Notes under the pieces: generated by a model | What the model saw: only the letters and a program-made list of their open reading frames with translations | Told to the model about the DNA's origin: nothing | Databases searched by the model: none | Shown here: positions 53,998 through 62,563 of the stretch, piece after piece | Layout: each line of letters starts with the position of its first letter | Numbering within the stretch: position 1 is the first letter of the stretch | Program-made: the position numbers and the translations under genes | Assembly: GCF_900091435.1 (NCBI RefSeq) | Contig: NZ_FMCS01000001.1 | Span: 62,001 to 126,000, forward strand | From: Micromonospora chaiyaphumensis | Lineage (GTDB): Bacteria > Actinomycetota > Actinomycetes > Mycobacteriales > Micromonosporaceae | Reading direction: 5' to 3' | DNA: 64,000 nucleotides

Positions 53998-54843
53998 TCA
54001 CCCTCGCAACGACTGGGTGCCGAGCACGGTCAGCAGGGCGAAACGTTCGGCGTCCGTACTGCCCGGATCGGCGGAGTAGACCATGATCCGCAGGTCGCTG
54101 CCGGCCACGGTGAGCACGTCGCAGTCGAGGGTCAGCGGCCCCACGTGCGGGTGGTCGACGGTCTTGCGCGCCGCCGTGTGCCGGCCGACCGCGCCCGCGT
54201 CCCACAGCTCGGCGAACCGGGGGCTGTGTGCCCGCAGGTCGGCCAGGAGCCGGCCCAACCGCGGGTCGGCCGGGTAACGGGCGGCGGCGGCGCGCAGATC
54301 GCCGACCAGTGCGGCCTCGAACCCGCGTCGCTCCTCCGGGCTGAGCCGGACCCGCGAACCGGTGCCGAGGAAGTGCCGCCACACGCCGTTGCGCTGCTCG
54401 CCCCGCCACCCGGACGGGTCGCCCATGAGCGCCGCGTACGGCGGGTTGGCCACCAGCAGCGTCCAGGAGGCGTCGTAGACCGCGACCGGGGTACCGGTCA
54501 GCCGGTCCAGCAGCCGCTGCACGCTCGGCGTGACCTCGGTGGGCATGACCTGCGGGCCGGGTGGCGCGAGCCCGGCCAGCCGGTGGAGATGGTCCCGCTC
54601 GACGCCGGAGAGCCGCAGCGCCCGGGCCAGCGCCGCGACGACCTGCGCCGACGGGTGGGAGGCGCGGCCCTGCTCGAGGCGGGTGAGGTAGTCGACCGAG
54701 ATTCCGGCCAGCAGGGCCAACTCCTCCCGGCGCAGTCCGGCCGCCCGGCGTGACCGGCCGGCGGGCAGCCCGGCGGCCTCGGGCGGCACCCGGTCGCGCC
54801 AGCGCCGAACCGCCTGCCCGAACTCCGCCTCCGTCACGCTCAC
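53998..54843 (-). CDS. XRE-family regulator with MmyB-like ligand domain
   Basis: This regulator of 281 residues has an N-terminal helix-turn-helix (G-L-R-R-E-E-L-A-L-L-A-G-I-S-V-D-Y-L-T-R-L-E-Q-G-R) and a PAS-like MmyB domain (V-A-V-Y-D-A-S-W-T-L-L-V-A-N-P-P-Y, H-P-H-V-G-P-L-T-L-D-C-D). This class usually controls a divergent short-chain dehydrogenase, which is what stands next to it. GTG 54843 is preferred, GTG 54837 possible. Confidence 0.9.
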   Translation of the reverse strand: MSVTEAEFGQAVRRWRDRVPPEAAGLPAGRSRRAAGLRREELALLAGISVDYLTRLEQGRASHPSAQVVAALARALRLSGVERDHLHRLAGLAPPGPQVMPTEVTPSVQRLLDRLTGTPVAVYDASWTLLVANPPYAALMGDPSGWRGEQRNGVWRHFLGTGSRVRLSPEERRGFEAALVGDLRAAAARYPADPRLGRLLADLRAHSPRFAELWDAGAVGRHTAARKTVDHPHVGPLTLDCDVLTVAGSDLRIMVYSADPGSTDAERFALLTVLGTQSLRG

Positions 54844-54876
54844 CAGTCTGCCCGGCGGCCCTCCCGACCGGGTGGC

Positions 54877-54891
54877 CCTGGCAGTCCCAGG
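54877..54891. promoter_or_regulatory. Inverted repeat between XRE regulator and SDR gene
   Basis: CCTGG-CAGTC-CCAGG is a perfect five-base-arm repeat in the 95-base divergent region, a modest operator candidate. Confidence 0.35.
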
Positions 54892-54938
54892 AAAACCGGC
54901 GCCTGGCTGGCCGCCTGGTGCGGGCGGAGCCTTGTGCC

Positions 54939-55646
54939 ATGACGACGACACTGATCACCGGAGCCAACAAGGGGCTCGGGTTCGAGACCGCCCGCCGGCT
55001 GGTGGCCGCCGGGCACACCGTCTGGATCGGCAGCCGGGACGCGGAGCGCGGCCGCCGCGCCGCCGAGCGGCTGGGTGCGCGTTTCGTCCCGCTGGACGTC
55101 ACCGACGACGCCTCGGTGGCGGCCGCGGCACGCATCGTCGAGGCCGGCGGGGGACTGGACGTGCTGGTCAACAATGCCGGGATCGAGGGCCGCACGGAGG
55201 GCAACGGCGTCATCGGCGCCGCCGAGACGACCGCTGAGGTGATGCGGACGCTGTTCGACACGAACGTCTTCGGCACCGTCCGGGTCACCCACGTGTTCCT
55301 GCCGCTGCTGCAACGCTCGGCCGCCCCGGTCGTGGTGAACGTGAGCAGTGGCCTGGCCTCGGTGACCCGGCTCACCGACCCGGCGGACCCGGCGTACGGC
55401 TACCCCGGCGTGGCGTATCCCGCCTCGAAGGCGGCGGTCAACATGCTCACCGTGCAGTACGCCAAGGCGTTCCCCGGGATGCGGATCAACGCGGTGGAGC
55501 CGGGGTTCACCGCTACGGACCTCAACGGGCGCACGGGCACCCAGACCGTCGAGGAGGGCGCGGAGATCATCGTCCGGATGGCCCAGGTGGGCCGGGACGG
55601 CCCGACCGCCGGTTACTTCGATTCCTCCGGCCCGTTGCCCTGGTGA
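54939..55646 (+). CDS. Short-chain dehydrogenase/reductase
   Basis: This 235-residue SDR has the cofactor loop T-G-A-N-K-G-L-G, the structural N-N-A-G, catalytic Ser in V-N-V-S-S-G and the Y-P-A-S-K motif (Y and K active). The S-R-D after the second strand favours NADP(H). The substrate is unknown. It is divergent from the XRE/MmyB regulator that probably controls it. Confidence 0.92.
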   Translation: MTTTLITGANKGLGFETARRLVAAGHTVWIGSRDAERGRRAAERLGARFVPLDVTDDASVAAAARIVEAGGGLDVLVNNAGIEGRTEGNGVIGAAETTAEVMRTLFDTNVFGTVRVTHVFLPLLQRSAAPVVVNVSSGLASVTRLTDPADPAYGYPGVAYPASKAAVNMLTVQYAKAFPGMRINAVEPGFTATDLNGRTGTQTVEEGAEIIVRMAQVGRDGPTAGYFDSSGPLPW

Positions 55647-55703
55647 ACCCGCTCACAACCTATCTTCCTAGGATGCCTTACACGACGTGCGCTCCGGCAC
55701 AGC

Positions 55704-55728
55704 GTTTGGGGGAACCGGCACCGGGGAC
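55704..55728 (+). promoter_or_regulatory. Possible stress-sigma (SigB-like) promoter of the CsbD gene
   Basis: GTTT (55704-55707) and GGGGAC (55723-55728) are 15 bases apart, close to the GTTT/GGGTAC pattern of actinobacterial SigB-like factors. The downstream gene belongs to a stress family, which fits. Confidence 0.35.
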
Positions 55729-55764
55729 GCAACCGCGGAAGCCCGAACGAGCCGAGGAGGCGGG

Positions 55765-55959
55765 ATGAGCTTCACCGACAAGGCGAAGAGCCGGGCCCAG
55801 GAGATGGCCGGCATGGCCAAGGAGCGGATCGGCAACGCCACCGACAACGAGCGGTTGCGGGCCGAGGGCGCCAACGAGCAGAGCGCCGCCCGGGCGCGGC
55901 AGGCCGGGCAGAACGTCAAGGAGGCCGGACGCAACGTCCGCGACGCCTTCGACAAGTGA
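55765..55959 (+). CDS. CsbD-like stress protein
   Basis: This 64-residue hydrophilic protein is CsbD-like: S-F-T-D-K-A-K-S-R-A-Q-E-M-A-G-M-A-K-E-R-I-G-N-A-T-D-N, followed by a second similar helix. CsbD proteins are abundant under general stress; their function is unknown. The ATG has GAGGAGG nearby. Confidence 0.85.
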   Translation: MSFTDKAKSRAQEMAGMAKERIGNATDNERLRAEGANEQSAARARQAGQNVKEAGRNVRDAFDK

Positions 55960-55965
55960 TTCGTG

Positions 55966-56005
55966 CGCCGGCGGGCCCCCGGGTGGATTCGGGGGCCCGC
56001 CGGCG
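55966..56005 (+). terminator. Terminator after the CsbD gene
   Basis: CGCCGGCGGGCCCCCG and CGGGGGCCCGCCGGCG pair perfectly over sixteen bases with an eight-base loop, six bases past the CsbD stop. Confidence 0.85.
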
Positions 56006-56020
56006 TGCGCCTGGATGCGC

Positions 56021-56056
56021 GTCGCCCCCGCGGGCCGGGTGGCTCGCGGGGGCGAC
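56021..56056 (-). terminator. Terminator after the lysine aminomutase gene
   Basis: GTCGCCCCCGCG and CGCGGGGGCGAC pair perfectly over twelve bases, 13 bases past the kamA stop on the minus strand. Together with the CsbD terminator it gives each convergent gene its own. Confidence 0.8.
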
Positions 56057-56069
56057 GAGGTGGTGCGGG

Positions 56070-57476
56070 TCAGTCGTCGCGGTGGGCGCTCCACCAGGCC
56101 TGACCGGCCTCCGGCAGGGTGTCGATCGGGTCGTAGTAGGCGTAGCGCTTGTTGAGCGCTTCGAGGTCGGCGGACTCGATCGACGTGCGGTAGTTCTTGG
56201 TCCAGTACGAGATGCCGCGTTCACGGTCGTACTCGGTGAGCATGTGCACCCAGCGCTTGCCGACGAACGGGACGTCACAGACGATCCGCGGGGTCGCGTA
56301 GCCGGGCAGGTAGCCCATGATGTCGTGCTGGAGCTGCTGGGCGTGCCACACGGGGACCCGCCAGTGCTCGGCGTTGGGGATCATGTCGCACATGTAGAAG
56401 TAGTACGGCAGGATGCCCGCCTCGCCCTGGAGGGCGAAGCAGAGGTCGAGCAGGTCGGCGCTGGTGGCGTTGACGCCGCGCATGAGCACGCCCTGGTTGC
56501 GGACGTCGCGGACGCCGACGTCGAGGGCGGTCTGGGCGGCCTTGGCGACCAGCGGGGTGATCGACTGCCGGTGGTTGACGTGCGTGTGGATGGCCAGGTT
56601 GACGCCGCGGCGGGCGGCGGTGCGGGCGACCCGTTCGAGGCCCTCGACGACGTCGGCCTGGAGCCAGTGCTGGGGCAGGCCCATGAGGGCCTTGGTGGCG
56701 AGGCGGATGTCGCGGATGGTCTCGATCTCGAGCAGCCGCATGAGGTAGGACTCGAGGTTCTTCCACGGCACGTTGGCCACGTCGCCGCCGGAGACGACCA
56801 CGTCGCGGACGCCCGGGTGGGCCTTGAGGTAGGCGATGTGGGCGTCGTAGCGGTCGACGGGCTTGAGGGTGAGCTTGAGCTTGTCGACGGCGGGGGTGGA
56901 GTTGCCGACGAGATCCATCCGGGTGCAGTGCCCGCAGTACTGCGGGCAGGTGGAGAGCAGCTCGGCGAGGACCTTGGTGGGGTAGCGGTGGGTGAGGCCT
57001 TCGGCGACCCACATGTCGTGCTCGTGGAGGCTGTCGCGGCTGGCGTAGGGGTGCGAGGGCCAGTCGGTGCGCCGGTCGGAGGCGACGGGGATCATGTAGC
57101 GGCGGATCGGGTCGGCGAGGAACGCCTCGGTGCTCATGGGCTCGAACGGCACCATGGTGTTGAGCATCTGCGGCGGCACCAGCATCGACATGGTGGCCAG
57201 GGCCTTCTGGTCGGCCTCGAGGTCGGCGTAGAAGGTCTCGTCGACGAGGTCGCCGAGGACGGTGCGCAGCTGCTTGATGTTCTTGACGCAGTTGACCCGC
57301 TGCCACTGGGCGTTCTCCCACTGCTCGCGGGTGACGTGGCGCCAGCCGGGGAAGCGGGTCCAGTCGGGTTCGACCAGGGGGCTGCGGCGGTATTCGTACG
57401 GCTGCCCGGCGGTCGGTACGGCGACCGGGGCGTGACGGGGTTGAGGGATGGTCTCAACCGGTTGGGTCTGGGTCAC
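56070..57476 (-). CDS. kamA: Lysine 2,3-aminomutase (radical SAM)
   Basis: This 468-residue protein is KamA-like. The radical-SAM cluster is C177-P-Q-Y-C181-G-H-C184, followed by T-R-M-D-L-V-G; G-G-D and later barrel strands of the family are present. The enzyme uses a 4Fe-4S cluster, SAM and PLP to shift the amino group of L-lysine from C2 to C3, giving beta-lysine. The usual Arg after the second cysteine is Gly here, as far as I recall a feature of an actinobacterial branch. The GTG has AGGAGG at ideal spacing. It is divergent from the other lysine-degradation genes across a 143-base region. Confidence 0.88.
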   Translation of the reverse strand: MTQTQPVETIPQPRHAPVAVPTAGQPYEYRRSPLVEPDWTRFPGWRHVTREQWENAQWQRVNCVKNIKQLRTVLGDLVDETFYADLEADQKALATMSMLVPPQMLNTMVPFEPMSTEAFLADPIRRYMIPVASDRRTDWPSHPYASRDSLHEHDMWVAEGLTHRYPTKVLAELLSTCPQYCGHCTRMDLVGNSTPAVDKLKLTLKPVDRYDAHIAYLKAHPGVRDVVVSGGDVANVPWKNLESYLMRLLEIETIRDIRLATKALMGLPQHWLQADVVEGLERVARTAARRGVNLAIHTHVNHRQSITPLVAKAAQTALDVGVRDVRNQGVLMRGVNATSADLLDLCFALQGEAGILPYYFYMCDMIPNAEHWRVPVWHAQQLQHDIMGYLPGYATPRIVCDVPFVGKRWVHMLTEYDRERGISYWTKNYRTSIESADLEALNKRYAYYDPIDTLPEAGQAWWSAHRDD

Positions 57477-57524
57477 GGCCCCTCCTGACTGTGGTGCGGG
57501 TGATCAGCGATCCCGAAGGCTACT

Positions 57525-57566
57525 GGAAAATATCCGGTGAAGAAATTAGTCTGCCGGAAGTTTTCC
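57525..57566. promoter_or_regulatory. Long imperfect palindrome in the divergent kam promoter region
   Basis: GGAAAATATCCGG (57525-57537) and CCGGAAGTTTTCC (57554-57566) are inverted copies with two mismatches in thirteen, separated by sixteen AT-rich bases. It is centred between kamA and kdd, so one regulator could control both arms. The regulator is not in the window. Confidence 0.6.
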
Positions 57567-57619
57567 CGCGACGCGAGCCCTGACCGGGGTTTCGGGCGGC
57601 TGGACATTGGGGGGTCGGC

Positions 57620-58681
57620 GTGACGTCACCGGTGGGTCTGCACCGAGTCGTGGAACCGGCGGGGGTGCTGCCGCAGGCGGCGTGGCGGCTGGACGCCGAC
57701 CCGCGGATCGCCGCGAACGAGGTGCGGATCCGGGTCGAGCGGCTGAACCTGGACGCGGCGAGCTTCCGGCAGCTGTCGGAGAAGCACGGCGGCGACGGGG
57801 AGAAGGTCCGCGCCGAGGTGCTGGAGATCATCTCGATCCGGGGGAAGATGCAGAACCCGGTCACCGGCTCCGGCGGCATGCTGATCGGCACGGTGGACGA
57901 GGCCGGGAAGCGGTCCCCGCTGGGCCTGCGGCCGGGCGACCGGGTGGCCACCCTGGTGTCGTTGACGCTGACCCCGCTGACGATCCTCGACGGGCTGGCC
58001 CGCTGGGACGGGCGCAGCGAGCAGGTTCCCTGCGACGGGTACGCGATCCTGTTCGCCCGGTCGATCGCCGCGGTCCTGCCGGCCGACCTGCACCCGGAGC
58101 TGTCGCTGGCCGTGCTGGACGTGTGCGGCGCGCCCGCGCTGACCGCGCGCGTGGTGGCCGAGCAGGTGGCGCGGCGCCGCCGCGAGGAGGACCCGCGCCC
58201 GGTGACGGTGGCGGTGATCGGCGGGGCCGGCAAGAGCGGTTCGCTGTCGCTGGCTGCGGCGCGGCGGGCGGGTGCCGGCCGTACCGTCGGGGTGGTGCCC
58301 GTGGCCGGGGAGCGCGCCGCCCTCGAAGCGGCCGGCCTGGCCGACGTGGTGGCGCTGGCCGACGCCCGCGACCCGGTGGGCCTGTCCACGGCGGTGACCA
58401 CGGCGCTGGGCGCCCCCGCCGACGTGACGGTGGTCTGCGTGGACGTGCCGGGCTGCGAGCACGGGGCGGTCCTGGCCACCGAGGACGGCGGCACGGTGAT
58501 CTTCTTCTCGATGGCGACGAGCTTCGCGGCGGCGGCGCTGGGCGCGGAGGGCCTGGCCGCGGATGTGACCATGCTGGTGGGCAACGGGTACGTGCCGGGT
58601 CACGCCGAGCTGGCGCTGGACCTGCTGCGCGGCGAGCCGGGGGTGCGTCGTCTGTTCGAGGCCCGCCTGGCGGCAGACTGA
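57620..58681 (+). CDS. kdd: L-erythro-3,5-diaminohexanoate dehydrogenase
   Basis: This 353-residue protein matches the Kdd family by its N-terminal part (G-V-L-P-Q-A-A-W-R-L-D, V-R-I-R-V-E-R-L-N-L-D-A-A-S-F) and its Rossmann loop V-A-V-I-G-G-A-G-K-S-G-S-L-S. Kdd oxidises 3,5-diaminohexanoate to 3-keto-5-aminohexanoate with NAD. It is the first gene of the plus-strand arm. GTG 57620 has a G-rich site upstream. Context with kamA and kamDE confirms it. Confidence 0.9.
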   Translation: MTSPVGLHRVVEPAGVLPQAAWRLDADPRIAANEVRIRVERLNLDAASFRQLSEKHGGDGEKVRAEVLEIISIRGKMQNPVTGSGGMLIGTVDEAGKRSPLGLRPGDRVATLVSLTLTPLTILDGLARWDGRSEQVPCDGYAILFARSIAAVLPADLHPELSLAVLDVCGAPALTARVVAEQVARRRREEDPRPVTVAVIGGAGKSGSLSLAAARRAGAGRTVGVVPVAGERAALEAAGLADVVALADARDPVGLSTAVTTALGAPADVTVVCVDVPGCEHGAVLATEDGGTVIFFSMATSFAAAALGAEGLAADVTMLVGNGYVPGHAELALDLLRGEPGVRRLFEARLAAD

Positions 58682-58686
58682 GCATC

Positions 58687-60258
58687 ATGACGAACCCCTC
58701 GACCTTGTACCGCGGCGGAGTGCTGCACTGTCCGGCCGACCCGAGCGCGACGGCGTTGCTGGTGCGTGACGGGCGGATCGCCTGGTTGGGCGCCGACGGC
58801 GACGCGCCGGCCGCCGACCGGGTGGTGGAGCTGGGCGGGGCGCTGGTGACGCCGGCGTTCGTGGACGCGCACGTGCACGCCACGGACACGGGGTTGGCGC
58901 TGTCGGGGCTGGACCTGTCGGCGGTGCGGTCGGCGTCCGGGCTGCTGGAGGCGGTGGCCGCGTTCGCGGCCGGCTTGCCGGGTGACGCGGTGGTGCTGGG
59001 GCACGGCTGGGACGAGTCGTTCTGGGCGGAGCCGGTGCTGCCGGACGCGGCGGCGCTGGACCGGGCGGCGGGGGGCCGCAAGGTGTACCTGTCGCAGGCG
59101 TCGATCCATTCGGCGCTGGTGTCGGCGGCGCTGCTGGCGGCGTGCCCGGATGCGGCGGCGGCGGCCGGTTTCGACCCTTCGGGTTGGCTGCGGCGCGACG
59201 CGCACCATGTGGTGCGGGCGGCGGCGTTCGCGTCGGTGACGCGGGCGCAGCGGGTGGCGGCGCAGCGGCGGGCCCTGGCGCACGCGGCGTCGCTGGGTAT
59301 CGCGGCGGTGCACGAGTGCGGCGGTCCGGACATCTCCGACGAGGAGGACTTCACCGGGCTGCTGGCGATCTCGGGTGCCGGGGTGCCGGAGGTGTACGGG
59401 TACTGGGGTGAGCTGCTGGGCGCGGCGCGGGCGCGGGAGCTGGGCGCGGTGGGCGCCGGGGGTGACCTGTTCGCCGACGGGGCGCTGGGTTCGCGGACGG
59501 CGCACGTGTCGGCGGCGTACCTGGACGGGGAGCCGGGGGCGTGCGGGCACGGGTACGTGACGGCGGAGCAGGTGCGTGACCATCTGCTGGACTGCTCGGC
59601 GCACGGGTTGCAGGGCGGTTTCCACGCGATCGGGGACGCGGCGATCGGCACGGTGCTGGAGGGGTTCGCGCAGGCCGCGCAGAAGGTGGGCGTGGACCGG
59701 TTGCGGGCGGCCCGGCACCGGGTGGAGCACGCGGAGATCATGAGCAAGCGGTTGATCGCCGGGTTCGTGGAGTACGGGATCGTGGCGTCGATGCAGCCGG
59801 CGTTCGACCGGTTGTGGGGCGGGGCGGGCCGGATGTACGAGTCGCGGCTGGGGCTGTCCCGGTCGTTGGAGTCGAACCCGATGGGCGCCATGCACGGGGT
59901 GGGTGTGGCGCTGGCGTTCGGGTCGGATTCGCCGGTGACGCCGCTGGACCCGTGGGGGTCGGTGCGGGCGGCGGCGGCGCACCACAACCCGGTGCAGCGG
60001 ATGAGTGTGCGGGCGGCGTTCGCGGCGCACACCCGGGGCGGGTGGCGGGCGGTGCACCTGGACAACGAGGGGGTCCTGGCGTTGGGGGCGCCGGCGACGT
60101 TCGCGGTGTGGGAGACCCCGGCCGGGGTGGAGCGGGGGCTGCCGGTGTTGCAGGCCGAGGACCCGGAGGCGCGCGGCGCGGAGGATCCGACGCCGCTGCC
60201 GGTGTGCCGGGCCACGGTGCTGCGCGGTGACGTGATCTATCAGGAAGGCGTTTCGTGA
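58687..60258 (+). CDS. YtcJ-like amidohydrolase embedded in the lysine-degradation operon
   Basis: This 523-residue protein is an amidohydrolase-3/YtcJ-type enzyme: metal ligands in F-V-D-A-H-V-H-A-T-D, D-G-A-L-G-S-R-T-A as in the family, F-H-A-I-G-D-A-A-I and F-G-S-D-S-P-V-T-P-L-D-P. No signal peptide is seen. It lies five bases after kdd and overlaps kamD as GTGA, so it is a built-in part of this operon, although no amide-hydrolysis step belongs to the known lysine fermentation pathway. It might open a lactam formed from an intermediate or release lysine or beta-lysine from an amide; both are guesses. Confidence 0.85.
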   Translation: MTNPSTLYRGGVLHCPADPSATALLVRDGRIAWLGADGDAPAADRVVELGGALVTPAFVDAHVHATDTGLALSGLDLSAVRSASGLLEAVAAFAAGLPGDAVVLGHGWDESFWAEPVLPDAAALDRAAGGRKVYLSQASIHSALVSAALLAACPDAAAAAGFDPSGWLRRDAHHVVRAAAFASVTRAQRVAAQRRALAHAASLGIAAVHECGGPDISDEEDFTGLLAISGAGVPEVYGYWGELLGAARARELGAVGAGGDLFADGALGSRTAHVSAAYLDGEPGACGHGYVTAEQVRDHLLDCSAHGLQGGFHAIGDAAIGTVLEGFAQAAQKVGVDRLRAARHRVEHAEIMSKRLIAGFVEYGIVASMQPAFDRLWGGAGRMYESRLGLSRSLESNPMGAMHGVGVALAFGSDSPVTPLDPWGSVRAAAAHHNPVQRMSVRAAFAAHTRGGWRAVHLDNEGVLALGAPATFAVWETPAGVERGLPVLQAEDPEARGAEDPTPLPVCRATVLRGDVIYQEGVS

Positions 60259-61814
60259 GCGGCAAGCTTGGGTTGGATCCGGCGCTGGTGGCGCGGGCGC
60301 GGGAGTTGGCGCGCCGGGCCGGGCAGCCGGTGGTGGATCTGGCGCGCAGCCACACCACGGTGTCGGTGGAGCGGGCGGTGCTGCGGCTGGCCGGGGTGAC
60401 CGGCGCCGACCCGGACGGGATCCCGTGGGTGAACCGTCTCGTGGACGCGGTGGTGGCCGATGTCGGTCTGGGCCACGGGGTGGCGGCGCCGGTGTTCGAC
60501 GCTCTCGCGCGGGAGCAGATCGGCGACGTGACGTTGCTGGCGCAGAAGGCCGCCGCCGGGTCGGTGCGGTTCACCCAGCCGACCGGCAAGGCCGCCACGG
60601 CGGCCCGGCGGGCGGCCCGCAAGGCGGTCGCCGCGGGGGTGCGGCAGATCGACCGGCGGCGGGCCGAGCGGGACCGCCTGGTGAAGCGGTACGGGGATCC
60701 GGAGCAGCGGCCGTGGATCTACCTGATCGTGGCGACCGGTGACATCTACGAGGACATCCCGCAGGCGCAGGCCGCGGCGCGGGCCGGGGCGGACATCATC
60801 GCGGTGATCCGCTCGACGGGGCAGTCGCTGCTGGACTACGTGCCCGAGGGCGCCACCCGGGAGGGTTTCGCCGGCACGTACGCGACGCAGGAGAACTTCC
60901 GGTTGATGCGGGCGGCGCTGGACGAGTCGTCGCGGGAGCTGGGCCGGTACGTGCGGTTGACGAACTACGCGTCGGGTCTGTGCATGCCGGAGATGGCCAC
61001 CCTGGCGGGCCTGGAGCGGCTGGACATGATGCTCAACGACTCGATGTACGGGATCCTGTTCCGGGACATCAACCCGATCCGCACGTTCGTGGACCAGCGG
61101 TTCTCCCGGCAGGTGCACGCCCGCGCCGGGATCATCATCAACACCGGTGAGGACAACTACCTGACCACCGCCGACGCGGTGGACGAGGCGCACACGGTGA
61201 CGGTGTCGCAGCTGCTCAACGAGTATTTCGCGCACGAGGCGGGGCTGGCGGACTGGCAGCTCGGGCTGGGGCACGCGTTCGAGATCAACCCGGACCTGCC
61301 GGAGTCGTTCCGGCTGGAGCTGGCGCACGCGCTGCTGGCGCGGGAGTTGTTCCCCGACGCGCCGTTGAAGTGGATGCCGCCGACGAAGCACATGACCGGT
61401 GACGTGTTCCGCGGCAACCTGCTCGACGGGTTCTTCAACCTGGTGGGCACCATGACGGGGCAGGGCATCCTGCTGGTGGGGATGATGACCGAGGCGGTGG
61501 TCACCCCGTGGCTGTCGGACCGGGACATCGCCCTGCAGAACGTGCGGTACGTGCTGGGCGCGGCGGGCGGGCTGCACGAGGACTTCGTGCCGGCGCCGGG
61601 CGGGTTCATCCAGCAGCGCGCCCACCGGGTGCTCGGGGAGGCCGTGGATCTGCTGGAGCGCATCGGTGACCAGTCGCTGCTGACGGCGATCGCCGAGGGC
61701 ACGTTCGGGATCATGAAGCGGCCCGCGGACCGGGGCAAGGGCCTCGACGGTGTCGCGAGGCACGAGGCCGACTACTACAACCCGGCCACGGACATCCTGG
61801 AGCAGGCGGCATGA
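60255..61814 (+). CDS. kamD: Beta-lysine/D-lysine 5,6-aminomutase alpha subunit
   Basis: This 519-residue protein is the large subunit of the adenosylcobalamin- and PLP-dependent aminomutase (Y-L-I-V-A-T-G-D-I-Y-E-D-I-P-Q-A, Q-S-L-L-D-Y-V-P-E-G-A-T, L-T-N-Y-A-S-G-L-C-M-P-E-M, K-W-M-P-P-T-K-H-M-T-G-D). It holds most of the substrate barrel. The reaction turns beta-lysine into 3,5-diaminohexanoate. It overlaps the amidohydrolase gene (GTGA) and kamE (ATGA). Confidence 0.93.
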   Translation: MSGKLGLDPALVARARELARRAGQPVVDLARSHTTVSVERAVLRLAGVTGADPDGIPWVNRLVDAVVADVGLGHGVAAPVFDALAREQIGDVTLLAQKAAAGSVRFTQPTGKAATAARRAARKAVAAGVRQIDRRRAERDRLVKRYGDPEQRPWIYLIVATGDIYEDIPQAQAAARAGADIIAVIRSTGQSLLDYVPEGATREGFAGTYATQENFRLMRAALDESSRELGRYVRLTNYASGLCMPEMATLAGLERLDMMLNDSMYGILFRDINPIRTFVDQRFSRQVHARAGIIINTGEDNYLTTADAVDEAHTVTVSQLLNEYFAHEAGLADWQLGLGHAFEINPDLPESFRLELAHALLARELFPDAPLKWMPPTKHMTGDVFRGNLLDGFFNLVGTMTGQGILLVGMMTEAVVTPWLSDRDIALQNVRYVLGAAGGLHEDFVPAPGGFIQQRAHRVLGEAVDLLERIGDQSLLTAIAEGTFGIMKRPADRGKGLDGVARHEADYYNPATDILEQAA

Positions 61815-62563
61815 CGGAGAAGAAGATCGTCCGGCCGTACGGGGACACGACCGGCGACGGCATGGTGCAGGTGTCGTTCACGCTGCCGGTGCCGCACGAC
61901 AAGCGCGCCGAGGGCGCCGCGGTGCAGCTGGCGAACAAGATGGGCATGGACCCGGCGATGCTGGTGCACGCCAAGCAGATGGGCGACGGGTTCACCTTCT
62001 TCGTGGTCTACGGGCGGGTGAACCACCTCGTGGACCTGGACAAGGTGCAGGTGGTGGAACGGGACTTCCCGCTGCTGTCGGCCAAGGAGGTGAACACGGT
62101 GGTGAAGCAGCGGCTGCGGCGCAAGCTGTCCGTGGTGGGCGCCTGCATCGGCACCGACGCGCACACCGTGGGCATCGACGCGATCCTCAACGTCAAGGGC
62201 ATCGCGGGGGAGAAGGGCCTGGAGTACTACCGGGAGCTGAAGGTCACCAACCTGGGCGCGCAGGTCAGCGTGCCCGAGCTGGTCGAGGCGGCCCGGCAGG
62301 AGAAGGCCGACGCCGTGCTCGTCTCCCAGGTCGTGACGCAGCGCGACGCGCACCTGCACAACACCCGGGAGATGTCCGCGGCGTTCCGGGAGGCCCTGCC
62401 CGCGGGCAAGCGGCCCCTGCTGATCGTCGGCGGTCCCCGCTTCGACGAGACCATGACCGGGGAGCTGGGCGTCGACCGGATCTTCGGCCGCGGCACCACC
62501 CCCGGCGAGGTCGCCAGCTACCTGGTCCACGCCCTCATCACGGACAAGAAGGCGAGAGCATGA
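61811..62563 (+). CDS. kamE: Beta-lysine/D-lysine 5,6-aminomutase beta subunit
   Basis: The 250-residue small subunit carries the B12-binding motif D116-A-H118-T-V-G121, where His118 is the lower cobalt ligand. Lys129 in N-V-K-G is the likely PLP Schiff-base lysine. The C-terminal Rossmann part ends with R-I-F-G-R-G-T-T-P. ATGA overlaps on both sides couple it to kamD and kal. Confidence 0.93.
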   Translation: MTEKKIVRPYGDTTGDGMVQVSFTLPVPHDKRAEGAAVQLANKMGMDPAMLVHAKQMGDGFTFFVVYGRVNHLVDLDKVQVVERDFPLLSAKEVNTVVKQRLRRKLSVVGACIGTDAHTVGIDAILNVKGIAGEKGLEYYRELKVTNLGAQVSVPELVEAARQEKADAVLVSQVVTQRDAHLHNTREMSAAFREALPAGKRPLLIVGGPRFDETMTGELGVDRIFGRGTTPGEVASYLVHALITDKKARA

